From assembly GCF_963676475.1 (NCBI RefSeq), contig NZ_OY781106.1, forward strand, positions 186,001 to 250,000: DNA of 64,000 nucleotides, read 5' to 3'. The notes under the pieces are model-generated. The model saw nothing but the letters and a program-made list of their open reading frames with translations, was not told the origin of the DNA and made no database searches. The stretch's first letter is position 1, and the number at the start of each line of letters is the position of its first letter. This document shows positions 42,206 through 51,152 of this stretch, one piece after another. This stretch comes from an uncultured Celeribacter sp. (GTDB taxonomy: Bacteria; Pseudomonadota; Alphaproteobacteria; Rhodobacterales; Rhodobacteraceae). Position numbers and translations under genes: made by a program.

Positions 42206-43558
42206 TTACTGCCCTTTTTGCTTTTTCGCTTTGAGAGACTTTAACTTTTCGAACATTCGCACCGCGAGCATCGGTTTGTTCACCTGTTTCGCCCGCGCAA
42301 TCGCCAAAGCCCCCGGCTCGATGTCGGAGGTGATCACCGATCCGCTGGCGGTCATGGCTTCGTCACCCACCGTCACGGGCGCGACCAGCATGGTGTTCGA
42401 GCCGATGAACGCATTGCGGCCAACGATGGTGCGATGTTTGAACACGCCGTCATAGTTACAGGTGATCGTGCCCGCGCCCACATTCGTGCCATCGCCAATG
42501 TCGGCATCGCCAATGTAACTCAGGTGGTTCACCTTGGTGCCTTCGCCGATCTGGGCGTTTTTCACTTCGACGAAGTTGCCGATATGCGCGTTGTTCGCCA
42601 GCTCCGCGCCGGGGCGCAGGCGGGCGAAGGGACCGACGGTCGAGCCCATCGAGACATGGCAGCCCTCGAAATGGGAAAACGCGCGGATGCGGGTCAGGGA
42701 CTCCACGGTCACACCGGGGCCAAAGATCACATTGGGCTCCACCACCGTGTCGCGCCCGATATAGGTATCGAGTGAGAAGAACACGGTCTCAGGCGCCATC
42801 AAAGTGACGCCATTCTCAAGCGCTTCTGCCCGTTTCATGGTCTGGAAAATGCCTTCGGCACGGGCCAGTTCGGCACGGGTGTTGACGCCCAGCGTTTCGG
42901 ATTCGTCACAGGCGACAGCGGTCGCCGTCTTGCCGGTTTTCCAAGCAATTTCAACGATGTCCGGCAGGTAATATTCCCCCGCCGCATTGTCATTTCCAAC
43001 CTGTTCGAGCAACTCGAAAAGCACCGTCGCATCCGCCGCCACGAGGCCCGAGTTGCAAAAGGTGATCGCGCGCTCGGCCTCGGTCGCGTCCTTGAACTCG
43101 ACAATGCGGGTGAGCTTGTCGCCCTCCATCACCAGCCGCCCGTAACGCGCCGGATCTTTGGCCTCAAACCCCAGCACGACCACATCGGCGGACTTGCGCG
43201 CCTCTGCCATGCGCAGGATCGTGTCCTCGGAAATGAAGGGCGTGTCGCCGTAGAGCACGATGGCGTCGCCTTCGAAGCCCTCAAGCGCCGCTTTCGCCTG
43301 CAACACCGCATGCGCCGTGCCGAGTTGGTCTTCCTGACGGGCGATCACGATGTCTTCGTCGATCTTCGCAGCCTCAGCGGCCACCTGATCGCCGCCATGA
43401 CCCACGACCAGAACCGTGCGCTCAGGTTCCAAGGCCGCGCCCGAGGCCAGCGCATGGGCGAACATCGGCGCGTTGCCGATCGGGTGCAGAACCTTGGGCA
43501 GGTCGGAGTTCATCCGTGTGCCTTGCCCGGCGGCCAAGAGAATGAGGGCTGTTGCCAT
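42206..43558 (-). CDS. glmU: Bifunctional GlmU (N-acetylglucosamine-1-phosphate uridyltransferase / glucosamine-1-phosphate acetyltransferase)
   Basis: The 450-aa enzyme catalyses the last two steps to UDP-GlcNAc. The N-terminal pyrophosphorylase has LLAAGQGTRMNSDLPKVLHP and LYGDTPFI; the C-terminal left-handed beta helix shows hexapeptide repeats (VGPFARLRPGAELANNAHIGNF, SYIGDADIGDGTNVGAGTI). It opens the minus-strand operon with glmS; together with glmM at 5.7 kb the window holds the whole glm branch. The gene is divergent from gph. Confidence 0.96.
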   Translation of the reverse strand: MATALILLAAGQGTRMNSDLPKVLHPIGNAPMFAHALASGAALEPERTVLVVGHGGDQVAAEAAKIDEDIVIARQEDQLGTAHAVLQAKAALEGFEGDAIVLYGDTPFISEDTILRMAEARKSADVVVLGFEAKDPARYGRLVMEGDKLTRIVEFKDATEAERAITFCNSGLVAADATVLFELLEQVGNDNAAGEYYLPDIVEIAWKTGKTATAVACDESETLGVNTRAELARAEGIFQTMKRAEALENGVTLMAPETVFFSLDTYIGRDTVVEPNVIFGPGVTVESLTRIRAFSHFEGCHVSMGSTVGPFARLRPGAELANNAHIGNFVEVKNAQIGEGTKVNHLSYIGDADIGDGTNVGAGTITCNYDGVFKHRTIVGRNAFIGSNTMLVAPVTVGDEAMTASGSVITSDIEPGALAIARAKQVNKPMLAVRMFEKLKSLKAKKQKGQ

Positions 43559-43722
43559 GGTGTTCGTCCCGATCTGCTCTTTTCTTTATCTGTTTGCCGT
43601 TTTACCCATGATGCACCAAGCCGCAAGGGTTGTGGCATCACAGTTTCTGACGCGAGATTACAGTTTTGGGCGGGGAGTCGCCCAGAACAGGCGCGATTGG
43701 GGCCGCAGGAGGCCAAAACACT

Positions 43723-44388
43723 ATGAAAACCGTTATTTTCGATCTCGACGGGACGCTCGCGGACACTTCCGCCGATTTGATCGCCGCGGCCAATGCCTGT
43801 TTCCGGGGCCTGGGATACGGCGATGTGTTGGACGCGCAAGCGGACGCCCATACGGCCTTTCGCGGCGGGCGGGCGATGCTGACGCTCGGGTTTTCTCGGG
43901 TGAAACCGGGGTTTTCCGAGGATGACGTGATGACGCAATATCCGGTGTTGCTGGAGGCTTATGCCGAGGACATCGACACCCACACGCGGCTTTACGAAGG
44001 CGCGGTGGAGGCCATCGAGGCGCTGCGCAGCGGGGGCTATGCGGTGGGCGTTTGCACCAACAAACCCGAGGATCTTGCGGATCGGCTGCTCACGCGGTTG
44101 GGCGTGCGCGACCTGTTCGGATCTATGATCGGGGCGAAGACGGTCGGTGTCTCGAAACCCGATCCGAAGCCCTATCTGGCCGCCGTCGAAGAGGCTGGCG
44201 GCGTGCTGACGCAGTCCTTCCTCGTGGGCGATACCGAAACGGATCGTTCGACCGCCAAGGCGGCGGGGGTGCCCTGTGCCTTGGTGACCTTCGGACCCGA
44301 TGGCGATGGGGTGAAACGGTTGGAGCCGGAGGCGTTGCTGACGCATTACAATGACTTGGGTCGTTTGACGCGGGAGTTGATCGGATGA
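43723..44388 (+). CDS. HAD superfamily phosphatase, phosphoglycolate phosphatase-like
   Basis: A 221-aa HAD hydrolase with motif I VIFDLDGTLADT (Asp7 nucleophile, Asp9 acid/base), motif II VGVCTNKPE, motif III Lys in VSKPDPKPYL and motif IV FLVGDTETDRSTAKAAGVP. It fits Gph, which removes 2-phosphoglycolate, though HAD substrate calls from sequence are unsafe. ATG 43723 with AGGAGG ten bases upstream is chosen over a longer frame. Its stop overlaps the next start (ATGA at 44385), so it is coupled to an aminotransferase. Confidence 0.85.
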   Translation: MKTVIFDLDGTLADTSADLIAAANACFRGLGYGDVLDAQADAHTAFRGGRAMLTLGFSRVKPGFSEDDVMTQYPVLLEAYAEDIDTHTRLYEGAVEAIEALRSGGYAVGVCTNKPEDLADRLLTRLGVRDLFGSMIGAKTVGVSKPDPKPYLAAVEEAGGVLTQSFLVGDTETDRSTAKAAGVPCALVTFGPDGDGVKRLEPEALLTHYNDLGRLTRELIG

Positions 44389-45572
44389 GCGACGAGGTTT
44401 TTAGAGGCAATTTCACCCAACAGGAACCGATCCCGGAAGAGGCCATCGAGGCCGCTGTTGCGGTGATGCGTTCGGGACGGCTGCACCGCTACAACACCGC
44501 GCCGAATGAGGCAGGGGAGGTTGCCCTGCTTGAAGAGGAGTTTGCGGCTTACACGGGGGCGAAATATTGTCTTGCCGTGGCCTCGGGCGGTTATGCTCTG
44601 GGGTGCGCCTTGCGTGCGCTGGAGGTCCAGCCCGGTGCGCCGGTTTTGACCAACGCCTTCACGCTCGCGCCTGTGCCCGGCGCGATTGCGAGCGTGGGCG
44701 CCAAGCCGGTCTTTGTCGGCGTGACCGAAGGGCTGGTGATTGATCTCGATGATCTTCAGGTGAAGATCGCTGAGACAGGTTCCAAGGTTCTGATGCTGTC
44801 CCACATGCGCGGCCATATCGTCGATATGGATGCGCTGATGTACATCTGTAACGGCGCGGGCGTGGCCGTGATTGAGGACTGCGCGCATACCATGGGCGCG
44901 CATTGGGACGGGGTGCCGTCGGGCCGGCATGGCGTGATCGGCTGCTATTCGACGCAGACCTATAAACATATCAATTCGGGCGAGGGTGGCTTTTTGATCA
45001 CCGATGATGAGGAGATCGCCGCGCGGGCCATCATGTTGTCGGGATCGTACATGTTATATGGCAAGCACCTGGCCGGTCCTGGCCCGGATGTGTTCGAAAA
45101 GGTCAAATATACCACGCCGAATGTCTCGGGTCGGATGGACCATCTCAGGGCCGCGATCCTGCGGGTGCAGCTGCGGAGTCTGGAGGCTCAGGTCGAAAAC
45201 TGGAATGCACGCTATCGCGTGGTCGAGGAGGGGCTGCGGGACACGCCCGGTGTCACGCTCATCGACCGACCGCAGCAAGAACACTACGTCGGCTCGTCGT
45301 TTCAATTCCTGCTGATGGATTGGCCGGACGCCAAGATCGAAGCGCTGGTCGCCGCCTGTCTCAAACGCGGGGTCGAGCTGAAATGGTTCGGCGCGCCGGA
45401 GCCGACGGCCTTTACCTCGCGCTATGAAAGCTGGCGCTATGCCGAGCCGCAGAGCCTGCCGGACAGCGACCGGGTGCTGCGCGCGATCATGGATATGCGC
45501 CTGCCGCTGACTTTTAGTCTTGAGGATTGCGCGATGTTGGCGCGGATTATTCGTGATGAGGTGAGGACCTAA
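44385..45572 (+). CDS. DegT/DnrJ/EryC1/StrS family PLP-dependent aminotransferase
   Basis: A 395-aa PLP enzyme of the sugar aminotransferase family, which normally aminates nucleotide-linked keto-sugars. The cofactor Lys is Lys194 in CYSTQTYKHINSGEGGF and the acidic PLP contact lies in VIEDCAHTMGAHWDG; YNTAPNEAGEVALLEEEFAAYTGAKYC is the usual family N-terminus. Because no sugar-nucleotide dehydratase or glycosyltransferase lies nearby, its substrate is uncertain. Translationally coupled to the HAD phosphatase upstream. Confidence 0.87.
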   Translation: MSDEVFRGNFTQQEPIPEEAIEAAVAVMRSGRLHRYNTAPNEAGEVALLEEEFAAYTGAKYCLAVASGGYALGCALRALEVQPGAPVLTNAFTLAPVPGAIASVGAKPVFVGVTEGLVIDLDDLQVKIAETGSKVLMLSHMRGHIVDMDALMYICNGAGVAVIEDCAHTMGAHWDGVPSGRHGVIGCYSTQTYKHINSGEGGFLITDDEEIAARAIMLSGSYMLYGKHLAGPGPDVFEKVKYTTPNVSGRMDHLRAAILRVQLRSLEAQVENWNARYRVVEEGLRDTPGVTLIDRPQQEHYVGSSFQFLLMDWPDAKIEALVAACLKRGVELKWFGAPEPTAFTSRYESWRYAEPQSLPDSDRVLRAIMDMRLPLTFSLEDCAMLARIIRDEVRT

Positions 45573-45685
45573 GGCTTGCTCTTCTGTCGTTACTTACGTT
45601 CATTGTGAGATGGCCACTCATTCGCGCTGTGCGTATCGAACAAGGCGGTGTGTCTTTGTTGAGCTTGTTCGGAGGAACGCGGCGG

Positions 45686-45871
45686 ATGTCTGTCTCATCG
45701 GGACGGATCGGACGAATAACCGTGCGGCAACGCCCGATTAAAGAAGGGAGACAGAAAGTCGACGTGTCCCTGTTCATCCGTCATCGTGGCTGGTTGGGGA
45801 AAGTGCCGTTGTTCGGATTGATGCATCATCTGGAGTTCGAGATCCTGACAGAGGGAGGGCGTGGTCTATAA
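45686..45871 (+). CDS. Possible small basic protein, 61 aa (weak)
   Basis: ATG 45686 lies ten bases after a GGAGG and opens a 61-codon frame rich in Arg, Lys and Gly, ending LEFEILTEGGRGL. It has no signal peptide, no membrane segment and no family that I recognise, and codon composition is not clearly that of the neighbours. It may be spurious; the ribosome-binding site is the only positive sign. Confidence 0.22.
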   Translation: MSVSSGRIGRITVRQRPIKEGRQKVDVSLFIRHRGWLGKVPLFGLMHHLEFEILTEGGRGL

Positions 45872-46124
45872 GGCGCTAAGGCATAGGAATGCGTTGAGAC
45901 ATCGGAACGACATCGAAAACACTCGGGTTTTGAAATGTGATTTCTGTCTGGTTTCAGCCTGCGGATGCAGGCAACTCTATAATTTCCGACTAAAAAACTA
46001 AGAAAAAATCTCTCGAATCGTGTGGCAGGTGAAATTTCCGCCGCAGTGCCGCGAAATCGGATTGTCAGGTCAAAAAAACTTTGCACTGCCCTTGAAACAA
46101 GGGGCTTTCTTGCCTCCGCCTTGG

Positions 46125-46153
46125 TTGACCATGTTGTCGCAGAGGGCTAAACC
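46125..46153 (+). promoter_or_regulatory. nuoA: Candidate promoter of the nuo operon
   Basis: TTGACC (46125-46130) and TAAACC (46148-46153) are spaced by exactly 17 bases, 82 bases upstream of the nuoA start. No other good promoter was found inside the operon, where gaps are short. Confidence 0.5.
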
Positions 46154-46234
46154 ACGACAAGCTAGCAAAGCAGCGCGCCCGAGGTTGCTCGCAATTGAGT
46201 TCCCCCGATGCGCGCGCCTACCAAGGAGCCGCTC

Positions 46235-46600
46235 GTGGAAGACTTGCTTCGGGAATATCTCCCTATCGTCATTTTCCTCGGCCTTGCCATCGTGCTGGGC
46301 CTTGTGTTCATCTTCGCAGCCCTCATCCTCGCCGTTCGCAATCCCGACCCTGAAAAAGTGTCGGCCTATGAGTGCGGGTTCAACGCATTCGACGACGCGC
46401 GGATGAAATTCGACGTGCGGTTCTACCTCGTGTCGATCCTGTTCATCATTTTCGATCTCGAAATCGCTTTCCTGTTTCCCTGGGCCGTCGCGTTCAAGGA
46501 CATCGGAGTGGTGGGTTTTTGGTCGATGATGGTGTTCCTCGCTGTGCTGACCGTGGGCTTTGCCTATGAATGGAAGAAAGGGGCGCTGGAATGGGCGTGA
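46235..46600 (+). CDS. nuoA: NADH-quinone oxidoreductase subunit A
   Basis: NuoA is a three-helix membrane subunit next to the quinone tunnel of complex I. The 121-aa protein has EDLLREYLPIVIFLGLAI, the conserved loop SAYECGFNAFDDARMKFDVRFYLVSILFIIFDLE with the loop Cys, and a last helix MMVFLAVLTVGFAYEW. GTG at 46235 is chosen since AAGGAG sits six bases upstream; ATG at 46208 would add nine residues and lacks a site. It is the first gene of the nuo operon and overlaps nuoB by ten bases. Confidence 0.95.
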   Translation: MEDLLREYLPIVIFLGLAIVLGLVFIFAALILAVRNPDPEKVSAYECGFNAFDDARMKFDVRFYLVSILFIIFDLEIAFLFPWAVAFKDIGVVGFWSMMVFLAVLTVGFAYEWKKGALEWA

Positions 46601-47124
46601 CAACCGGAGCCAATACGGCGGGTGTGGACAAAGAGCATTCCACGCAGGTTCTCAATAAGGAACTGCAGGACAAGGGCTTTTTGCTGACGTCCACGGAAGA
46701 CATCATCAACTGGGCGCGCACGGGCTCTTTGCACTGGATGACATTCGGTCTTGCCTGCTGCGCCGTCGAGATGATGCACACCTCCATGCCGCGCTATGAC
46801 CTTGAGCGTTACGGCACGGCGCCGCGCGCCTCTCCGCGTCAGTCCGACCTGATGATCGTCGCGGGCACGCTGACCAACAAAATGGCGCCTGCGCTGCGCA
46901 AGGTCTACGACCAGATGCCGGAGCCGCGTTACGTGATCTCCATGGGGTCCTGCGCCAACGGTGGCGGCTATTATCACTACAGCTATTCGGTGGTGCGTGG
47001 CTGTGACCGCATCGTGCCCGTGGACGTCTATGTCCCCGGCTGCCCGCCGACCGCAGAGGCGCTGATGTACGGCATTCTGCAGCTGCAACGCAAAATCCGC
47101 CGCACCGGCACGATCGCCCGCTAA
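46591..47124 (+). CDS. nuoB: NADH-quinone oxidoreductase subunit B
   Basis: The 177-aa subunit carries cluster N2, the last electron donor to quinone. The ligands are seen as tandem Cys in FGLACCAVEMMH, Cys in SMGSCANGGGYY and Cys in VPGCPPTAEALMYG. ATG 46591 overlaps the 3' end of nuoA by ten bases; an in-frame start 21 bases upstream is possible but would lie deeper in nuoA. The N-terminal 25 residues are a polar extension before LNKELQDKGFLLTS. Confidence 0.96.
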   Translation: MGVTTGANTAGVDKEHSTQVLNKELQDKGFLLTSTEDIINWARTGSLHWMTFGLACCAVEMMHTSMPRYDLERYGTAPRASPRQSDLMIVAGTLTNKMAPALRKVYDQMPEPRYVISMGSCANGGGYYHYSYSVVRGCDRIVPVDVYVPGCPPTAEALMYGILQLQRKIRRTGTIAR

Positions 47125-47136
47125 GGAGAGCATGAG

Positions 47137-47736
47137 ATGAGCGAAGCCCTCCAAGAACTTGCTGCGCATATCGAGATCAAGCGTCCGAATGATGTGCTGA
47201 GCACCGAAGTGGCCTTTGGCGAGCTGACCGTCACGGTCACCTCCGCAGGCATCGTCGATTTCGTCGAGTTTCTGAAGACCGACAGCACCTGTAAATTCTC
47301 CTCACTGGTGGACATTACGGCGGTCGATCACCCGAGCCGCGATCAGCGGTTCGATGTGGTCTACCACTTCCTGTCGATGTACCAGAACCAGCGTATCCGC
47401 ATCGTGGCCCCCGTGCGCGAAGAGGAAACCATCCCGTCGATCATCTCTGTCCACCCCTCCGCGGGCTGGTTCGAACGCGAGACCTTTGACATGTTCGGGA
47501 TCATCTTTTCCGGTCACCCGGACCTGCGGCGCCTGCTGACGGATTACGGTTTCCGTGGCTACCCGCTGCGCAAGGATTTCCCGGCGACGGGCTACACCGA
47601 AGTGCGCTATGACGAAGAGCTGAAACGCGTCGTCTATGAGCCGGTGAGCCTGGTGCAGGAATACCGTCAGTTCGACAACCTTTCCCCGTGGGAAGGCGCA
47701 AAATACATCCTTCCCGGCGACGAGAAGGGAGCTTGA
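47137..47736 (+). CDS. nuoC: NADH-quinone oxidoreductase subunit C
   Basis: A 199-aa peripheral-arm subunit (30 kDa type) which is separate from NuoD here, unlike the fused NuoCD of E. coli. The signature ERETFDMFGIIFSGHPDLRRLLTDYGFRGYPLRKDFP is complete (shown at 47481-47586). ATG 47137 follows AAGGAGAGC. The next gene, a sulfotransferase, begins one base after its stop. Confidence 0.96.
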   Translation: MSEALQELAAHIEIKRPNDVLSTEVAFGELTVTVTSAGIVDFVEFLKTDSTCKFSSLVDITAVDHPSRDQRFDVVYHFLSMYQNQRIRIVAPVREEETIPSIISVHPSAGWFERETFDMFGIIFSGHPDLRRLLTDYGFRGYPLRKDFPATGYTEVRYDEELKRVVYEPVSLVQEYRQFDNLSPWEGAKYILPGDEKGA

Positions 47737-47737
47737 T

Positions 47738-48634
47738 GTGAGCGGCGATCCGGCCATCATGATCTGCGTTGGCGCGACCAAAGCGGGCACCAGCTCGCTT
47801 TATCGCTATTTGCATGATCACCCGGATTGCCACCTGCGCTCGATCAAGGAACTGCATTATTTCGACACGGTCGAGAACAACGACTACGAGTTTCAGTTCG
47901 ACGTCTTCTCGCGGCTGCGCGCGGATTTGGTTCGGCGTCAGGACATTGCGCGGGGCAACGCCAATCTTTGGAAAGTCACCAATCTCGAACGCCAGATCAT
48001 GGATGTCGATGAGATGGTGCGCATTCTGGAAATGGGCGAAGAGGGGGTCTCGGACTATCTCTTCTACCTGCTGGACGGGATTGGCGACAAGAAAATCGCG
48101 GGCGACATTACGCCGGGATACGGGTTGCTCTCCGAGGATCGGTTGCGCGATATGGCGACCATGGCGACGGATGTGCGGTTCGTGTTCATGATGCGCGATC
48201 CGGTGGACCGGCTTTGGTCGCATGTGCGGATGCAGGCCTCGCGCCAGCGCCGCCCCGGCGAAGAGGTCGCGGTCAAGGCCAAGCGGATCATGAACCGCGT
48301 GGTCAATCGCGATCTGGAAAAACACATTGCGCCGCGTGGCGACTACGAAGGCATCGTGGAAAAGCTCAAACGCGCGGTGCCCGAAGACAAGCTTTTGGTG
48401 GGCTTCACCGAAGATCTTTTGACGGGTGAAGGGCTTCGGACCCTCTGCGCCTTTCTGGGGATCGCGGCCAAGCCCGTGGAAAAAGAACCGCACTCCCATA
48501 AGGGCGTGAAACTACAACTGAGTGACAAACAACGGCATGAGGCGGCGCGCTTTCTGGCCCCGCAATATGCCTATGTGGAAAAGACCTTTGGCGAGCTGCC
48601 CGCGCGGTGGCAAGCGAATATGGCGAGGATCTGA
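47738..48634 (+). CDS. Sulfotransferase domain protein inserted between nuoC and nuoD
   Basis: A 298-aa PAPS-dependent sulfotransferase-like protein. The 5'-phosphosulfate loop is CVGATKAGTSSLYRYL (Lys15) and the 3'-phosphate motif is FMMRDPVDRLWSH (Arg153), with KKIAGDITPGYGLL between them and a heparan-type LVGFTEDLL later. Such enzymes move sulfate from PAPS to a hydroxyl or amine. GTG 47738 lies one base after the nuoC stop behind AAGGGAG; nuoD begins immediately after its stop. A sulfotransferase has no known role in complex I; the acceptor is unknown. Confidence 0.85.
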   Translation: MSGDPAIMICVGATKAGTSSLYRYLHDHPDCHLRSIKELHYFDTVENNDYEFQFDVFSRLRADLVRRQDIARGNANLWKVTNLERQIMDVDEMVRILEMGEEGVSDYLFYLLDGIGDKKIAGDITPGYGLLSEDRLRDMATMATDVRFVFMMRDPVDRLWSHVRMQASRQRRPGEEVAVKAKRIMNRVVNRDLEKHIAPRGDYEGIVEKLKRAVPEDKLLVGFTEDLLTGEGLRTLCAFLGIAAKPVEKEPHSHKGVKLQLSDKQRHEAARFLAPQYAYVEKTFGELPARWQANMARI

Positions 48635-49879
48635 ATGATGGACGGCGACATCCGGCAAAACACCTATGATGATGGGTCTCAGGACGCGGGCAGCGGCGAA
48701 CAGAAGATCCGGAATTTCAACATCAACTTCGGGCCCCAGCACCCTGCGGCCCACGGTGTGTTGCGGATGGTTCTGGAGCTCGATGGCGAGATCGTGGAAC
48801 GGGCCGACCCGCATATCGGGCTGTTGCACCGCGGCACGGAAAAGCTGATGGAAAACCGCACCTATCTGCAAAACCTGCCGTATCTCGACCGCCTCGACTA
48901 CGTGGCGCCGATGAACCAGGAACATGCCTGGTGTCTGGCGATCGAACGTCTGGCGGGTGTCGAGATTCCGCGTCGCGCGTCCCTGATCCGCGTGCTCTAT
49001 TCCGAGATCGGCCGTGTTCTGAACCACCTCCTGAACGTCACCACCGGTGCGATGGACGTGGGCGCTTTGACGCCGCCGCTTTGGGGCTTTGAAGAGCGCG
49101 AAAAGCTCATGATCTTCTACGAGCGTGCCTGTGGCGCCCGTCTGCACTCCGCTTATTTCCGTCCGGGTGGTGTCCATCAGGACCTGCCGCCGGAGCTGAT
49201 CGACGACATCGAGGCTTGGGCCGACGCCTTCCCGAAGGTTCTCGACGACATTCACTACCTGATCTCCGACAACCGCATCTTCAAACAGCGGACTGTGGAC
49301 ATCGGTCTGATCACCGAACAGGAAGCGCTCGACTGGGGCTTCTCCGGCGTGATGGTGCGCGGGTCAGGCATGGCCTGGGACTTGCGTCGCAGCCAGCCCT
49401 ATGAGTGCTACGACGAGTTCGACTTCCAGATTCCCGTCGGCACCAATGGCGACTGCTACGACCGCTACATGGTGCGGATGCAGGAAATGACCGAGGCGAC
49501 AAAGATCATCAAACAATGTGTGGCCAAGCTGCGTGAGCCGGAAAACCAAGGCGACGTTCTGGCCCGTGGCAAACTCACGCCGCCGAAGCGCAAGGATATG
49601 AAGACCTCCATGGAGGCGCTTATCCACCACTTCAAACTCTACACCGAAGGCTTCAAACTGCCCGAGGGCGAGGTCTACGCCGCGGTCGAAGCGCCGAAGG
49701 GCGAATTCGGCGTCTACCTCAACTCGGATGGTTCGAACAAACCCTACCGCGCCAAGTTGCGCGCGCCGGGCTTCCTTCACTTGCAGGCGATGGATCACAT
49801 GGCGAAAGGTCACCAGCTGGCCGACGTCTCCGCGCTCATCGCCACCATGGACATCGTTTTCGGGGAGGTCGACCGCTAA
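48635..49879 (+). CDS. nuoD: NADH-quinone oxidoreductase subunit D
   Basis: The 414-aa 49 kDa subunit forms the quinone pocket with NuoB. Conserved stretches: INFGPQHPAAHGVLRMVLELDGE, the signature HIGLLHRGTEKLMENRTYLQ, MNQEHAWC, RGSGMAWDLRRSQPY and the C-terminal DIVFGEVDR. ATG 48635 abuts the sulfotransferase stop; an ATG three bases later is the alternative. It shares one base with nuoE. Confidence 0.97.
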   Translation: MMDGDIRQNTYDDGSQDAGSGEQKIRNFNINFGPQHPAAHGVLRMVLELDGEIVERADPHIGLLHRGTEKLMENRTYLQNLPYLDRLDYVAPMNQEHAWCLAIERLAGVEIPRRASLIRVLYSEIGRVLNHLLNVTTGAMDVGALTPPLWGFEEREKLMIFYERACGARLHSAYFRPGGVHQDLPPELIDDIEAWADAFPKVLDDIHYLISDNRIFKQRTVDIGLITEQEALDWGFSGVMVRGSGMAWDLRRSQPYECYDEFDFQIPVGTNGDCYDRYMVRMQEMTEATKIIKQCVAKLREPENQGDVLARGKLTPPKRKDMKTSMEALIHHFKLYTEGFKLPEGEVYAAVEAPKGEFGVYLNSDGSNKPYRAKLRAPGFLHLQAMDHMAKGHQLADVSALIATMDIVFGEVDR

Positions 49880-51081
49880 TGCTGCGCCGTCTTTATTCTG
49901 AACAACCCGCCTCTTTCGAATTTACGCCCGCGAACCTCGCCTGGGCGGAGGGGCAGATCGCGAAATATCCCGAAGGGCGTCAGCAATCGGCGGTGATCCC
50001 GCTGTTGTGGCGCGCGCAAGAGCAAGAGGGCTGGCTCACCAAACCGGCCATCGAATATATCGCCGACATGCTGGGCATGGCCGATATTCGCGTGCTTGAG
50101 GTCGCGACCTTCTACTTCATGTTCCAACTGCAACCTGTTGGGTCTGTTGCGCATATTCAGGTTTGCGGCACAACGACCTGCATGATTTGCGGTTCGGGCG
50201 ACATCATTTCGGTCTGCAAAGAGAAAATCGCGCCGACGCCGCACACGCTGTCGGCGGATGGCAAGTTTTCCTGGGAAGAGGTCGAGTGCCTTGGTGCTTG
50301 CGCCAACGCGCCGATGGCTCAGATCGGCAAGGACTATTACGAGGACCTGACTGCCGAGAATTTCTCCAAGCTCTTGGACGATATGGCCGCAGGCACTGTG
50401 CCGGTGCCGGGCTCGCAACAGGGGCGTTATTCCTCTGAGCCCGCCGGTGGGCCGAATGTGCTGGCCGAGCACAAAGGCACGGGCGCGCAGTATAACGGCT
50501 CCGTGCAGATCGCCATGGACGTGGGTGACACGCTCAAGCGCATCGACGGCACCGAAGTGCCGCTGTTGACGCCGTGGATTTCCAAAGGCGCAGGGCATGG
50601 TGGCGCGGGCAAATCCGTGCCGAAACCGGCGCCGACGCCGAAATCCGCGGTGCAACAGGCGGCGGAAAAGAAAGCCTCGAACAAGCTCGAAGCCAAACCT
50701 GCGGCGAACACGCCCGCGTCGGACACCGGGGTGACCAAACAGGAAGCTGAGGCGACGTCCAAGGCTCAGCCGGTCTCCAAGGCCGAGCCCGCAGAAGGTG
50801 AGATCGCGGAGAAGAAGCCGCGCACCATGAAAGTGCCGCGCAAAGCGGGTGCCGATGATCTGAAAAAGCTCAAAGGCGTCGGGCCGAAGCTGGAACAGAC
50901 GCTCAACGAGCTGGGCTTCTGGCATTACGATCAGGTGGCAAAATGGACGGCGGAAGAGATCGCCTGGGTCGACAGCCGTTTGAAATTCAAAGGCCGGATC
51001 GAACGCGATGGCTGGATCGACCAGGCTAAAATCCTTGCCGAGGGCGGCGAGACCGAATTTTCCAAACGTGCGAAATACTGA
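49879..51081 (+). CDS. nuoE: NADH-quinone oxidoreductase subunit E with helix-hairpin-helix tail
   Basis: The 24 kDa subunit binds cluster N1a with Cys in CGTTTCMICGS and CLGACANAP (residues about 95-145). Family members are usually 160-240 aa; this one is 400 aa. Residues 200-320 are a low-complexity Lys/Ala/Pro/Glu linker, and 326-400 form a helix-hairpin-helix-like module (DDLKKLKGVGPKLEQTLNELG, then QAKILAEGGETEFSKR) almost the same in plan as the C-terminus of the next gene. The start overlaps nuoD's TAA by one base and is preceded by GGGGAGG. Confidence 0.95.
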   Translation: MLRRLYSEQPASFEFTPANLAWAEGQIAKYPEGRQQSAVIPLLWRAQEQEGWLTKPAIEYIADMLGMADIRVLEVATFYFMFQLQPVGSVAHIQVCGTTTCMICGSGDIISVCKEKIAPTPHTLSADGKFSWEEVECLGACANAPMAQIGKDYYEDLTAENFSKLLDDMAAGTVPVPGSQQGRYSSEPAGGPNVLAEHKGTGAQYNGSVQIAMDVGDTLKRIDGTEVPLLTPWISKGAGHGGAGKSVPKPAPTPKSAVQQAAEKKASNKLEAKPAANTPASDTGVTKQEAEATSKAQPVSKAEPAEGEIAEKKPRTMKVPRKAGADDLKKLKGVGPKLEQTLNELGFWHYDQVAKWTAEEIAWVDSRLKFKGRIERDGWIDQAKILAEGGETEFSKRAKY

Positions 51082-51152
51082 GACGAAAAGCTCGAGAGGC
51101 CATAAAAATCGGCCCGAATGAGTGATCAACAGGGATATTTCAGGAGTACCAC

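Larger units (their letters stand above)
45573..46234. other. 660-base low-coding region upstream of the nuo operon
   Basis: GC content drops here, especially at 45890-46100 (A/T-rich runs). It contains the nuo promoter at 46125 and one weak small frame at 45686. No tRNA, transposase fragment or strong hairpin was recognised. Its length and composition allow for a long 5' untranslated leader or an unannotated small RNA. Confidence 0.5.

Noticed and set aside
40350..42260. Possible glmS ribozyme
   Set aside because: The gap upstream of glmS is only two bases to glmU, with no room for the ribozyme, which is found in Firmicutes.
45547..45777. 76-codon minus-strand frame at the end of the DegT gene
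   Set aside because: It starts in spacer without a ribosome-binding site, overlaps the end of the certain aminotransferase gene and has no motif.
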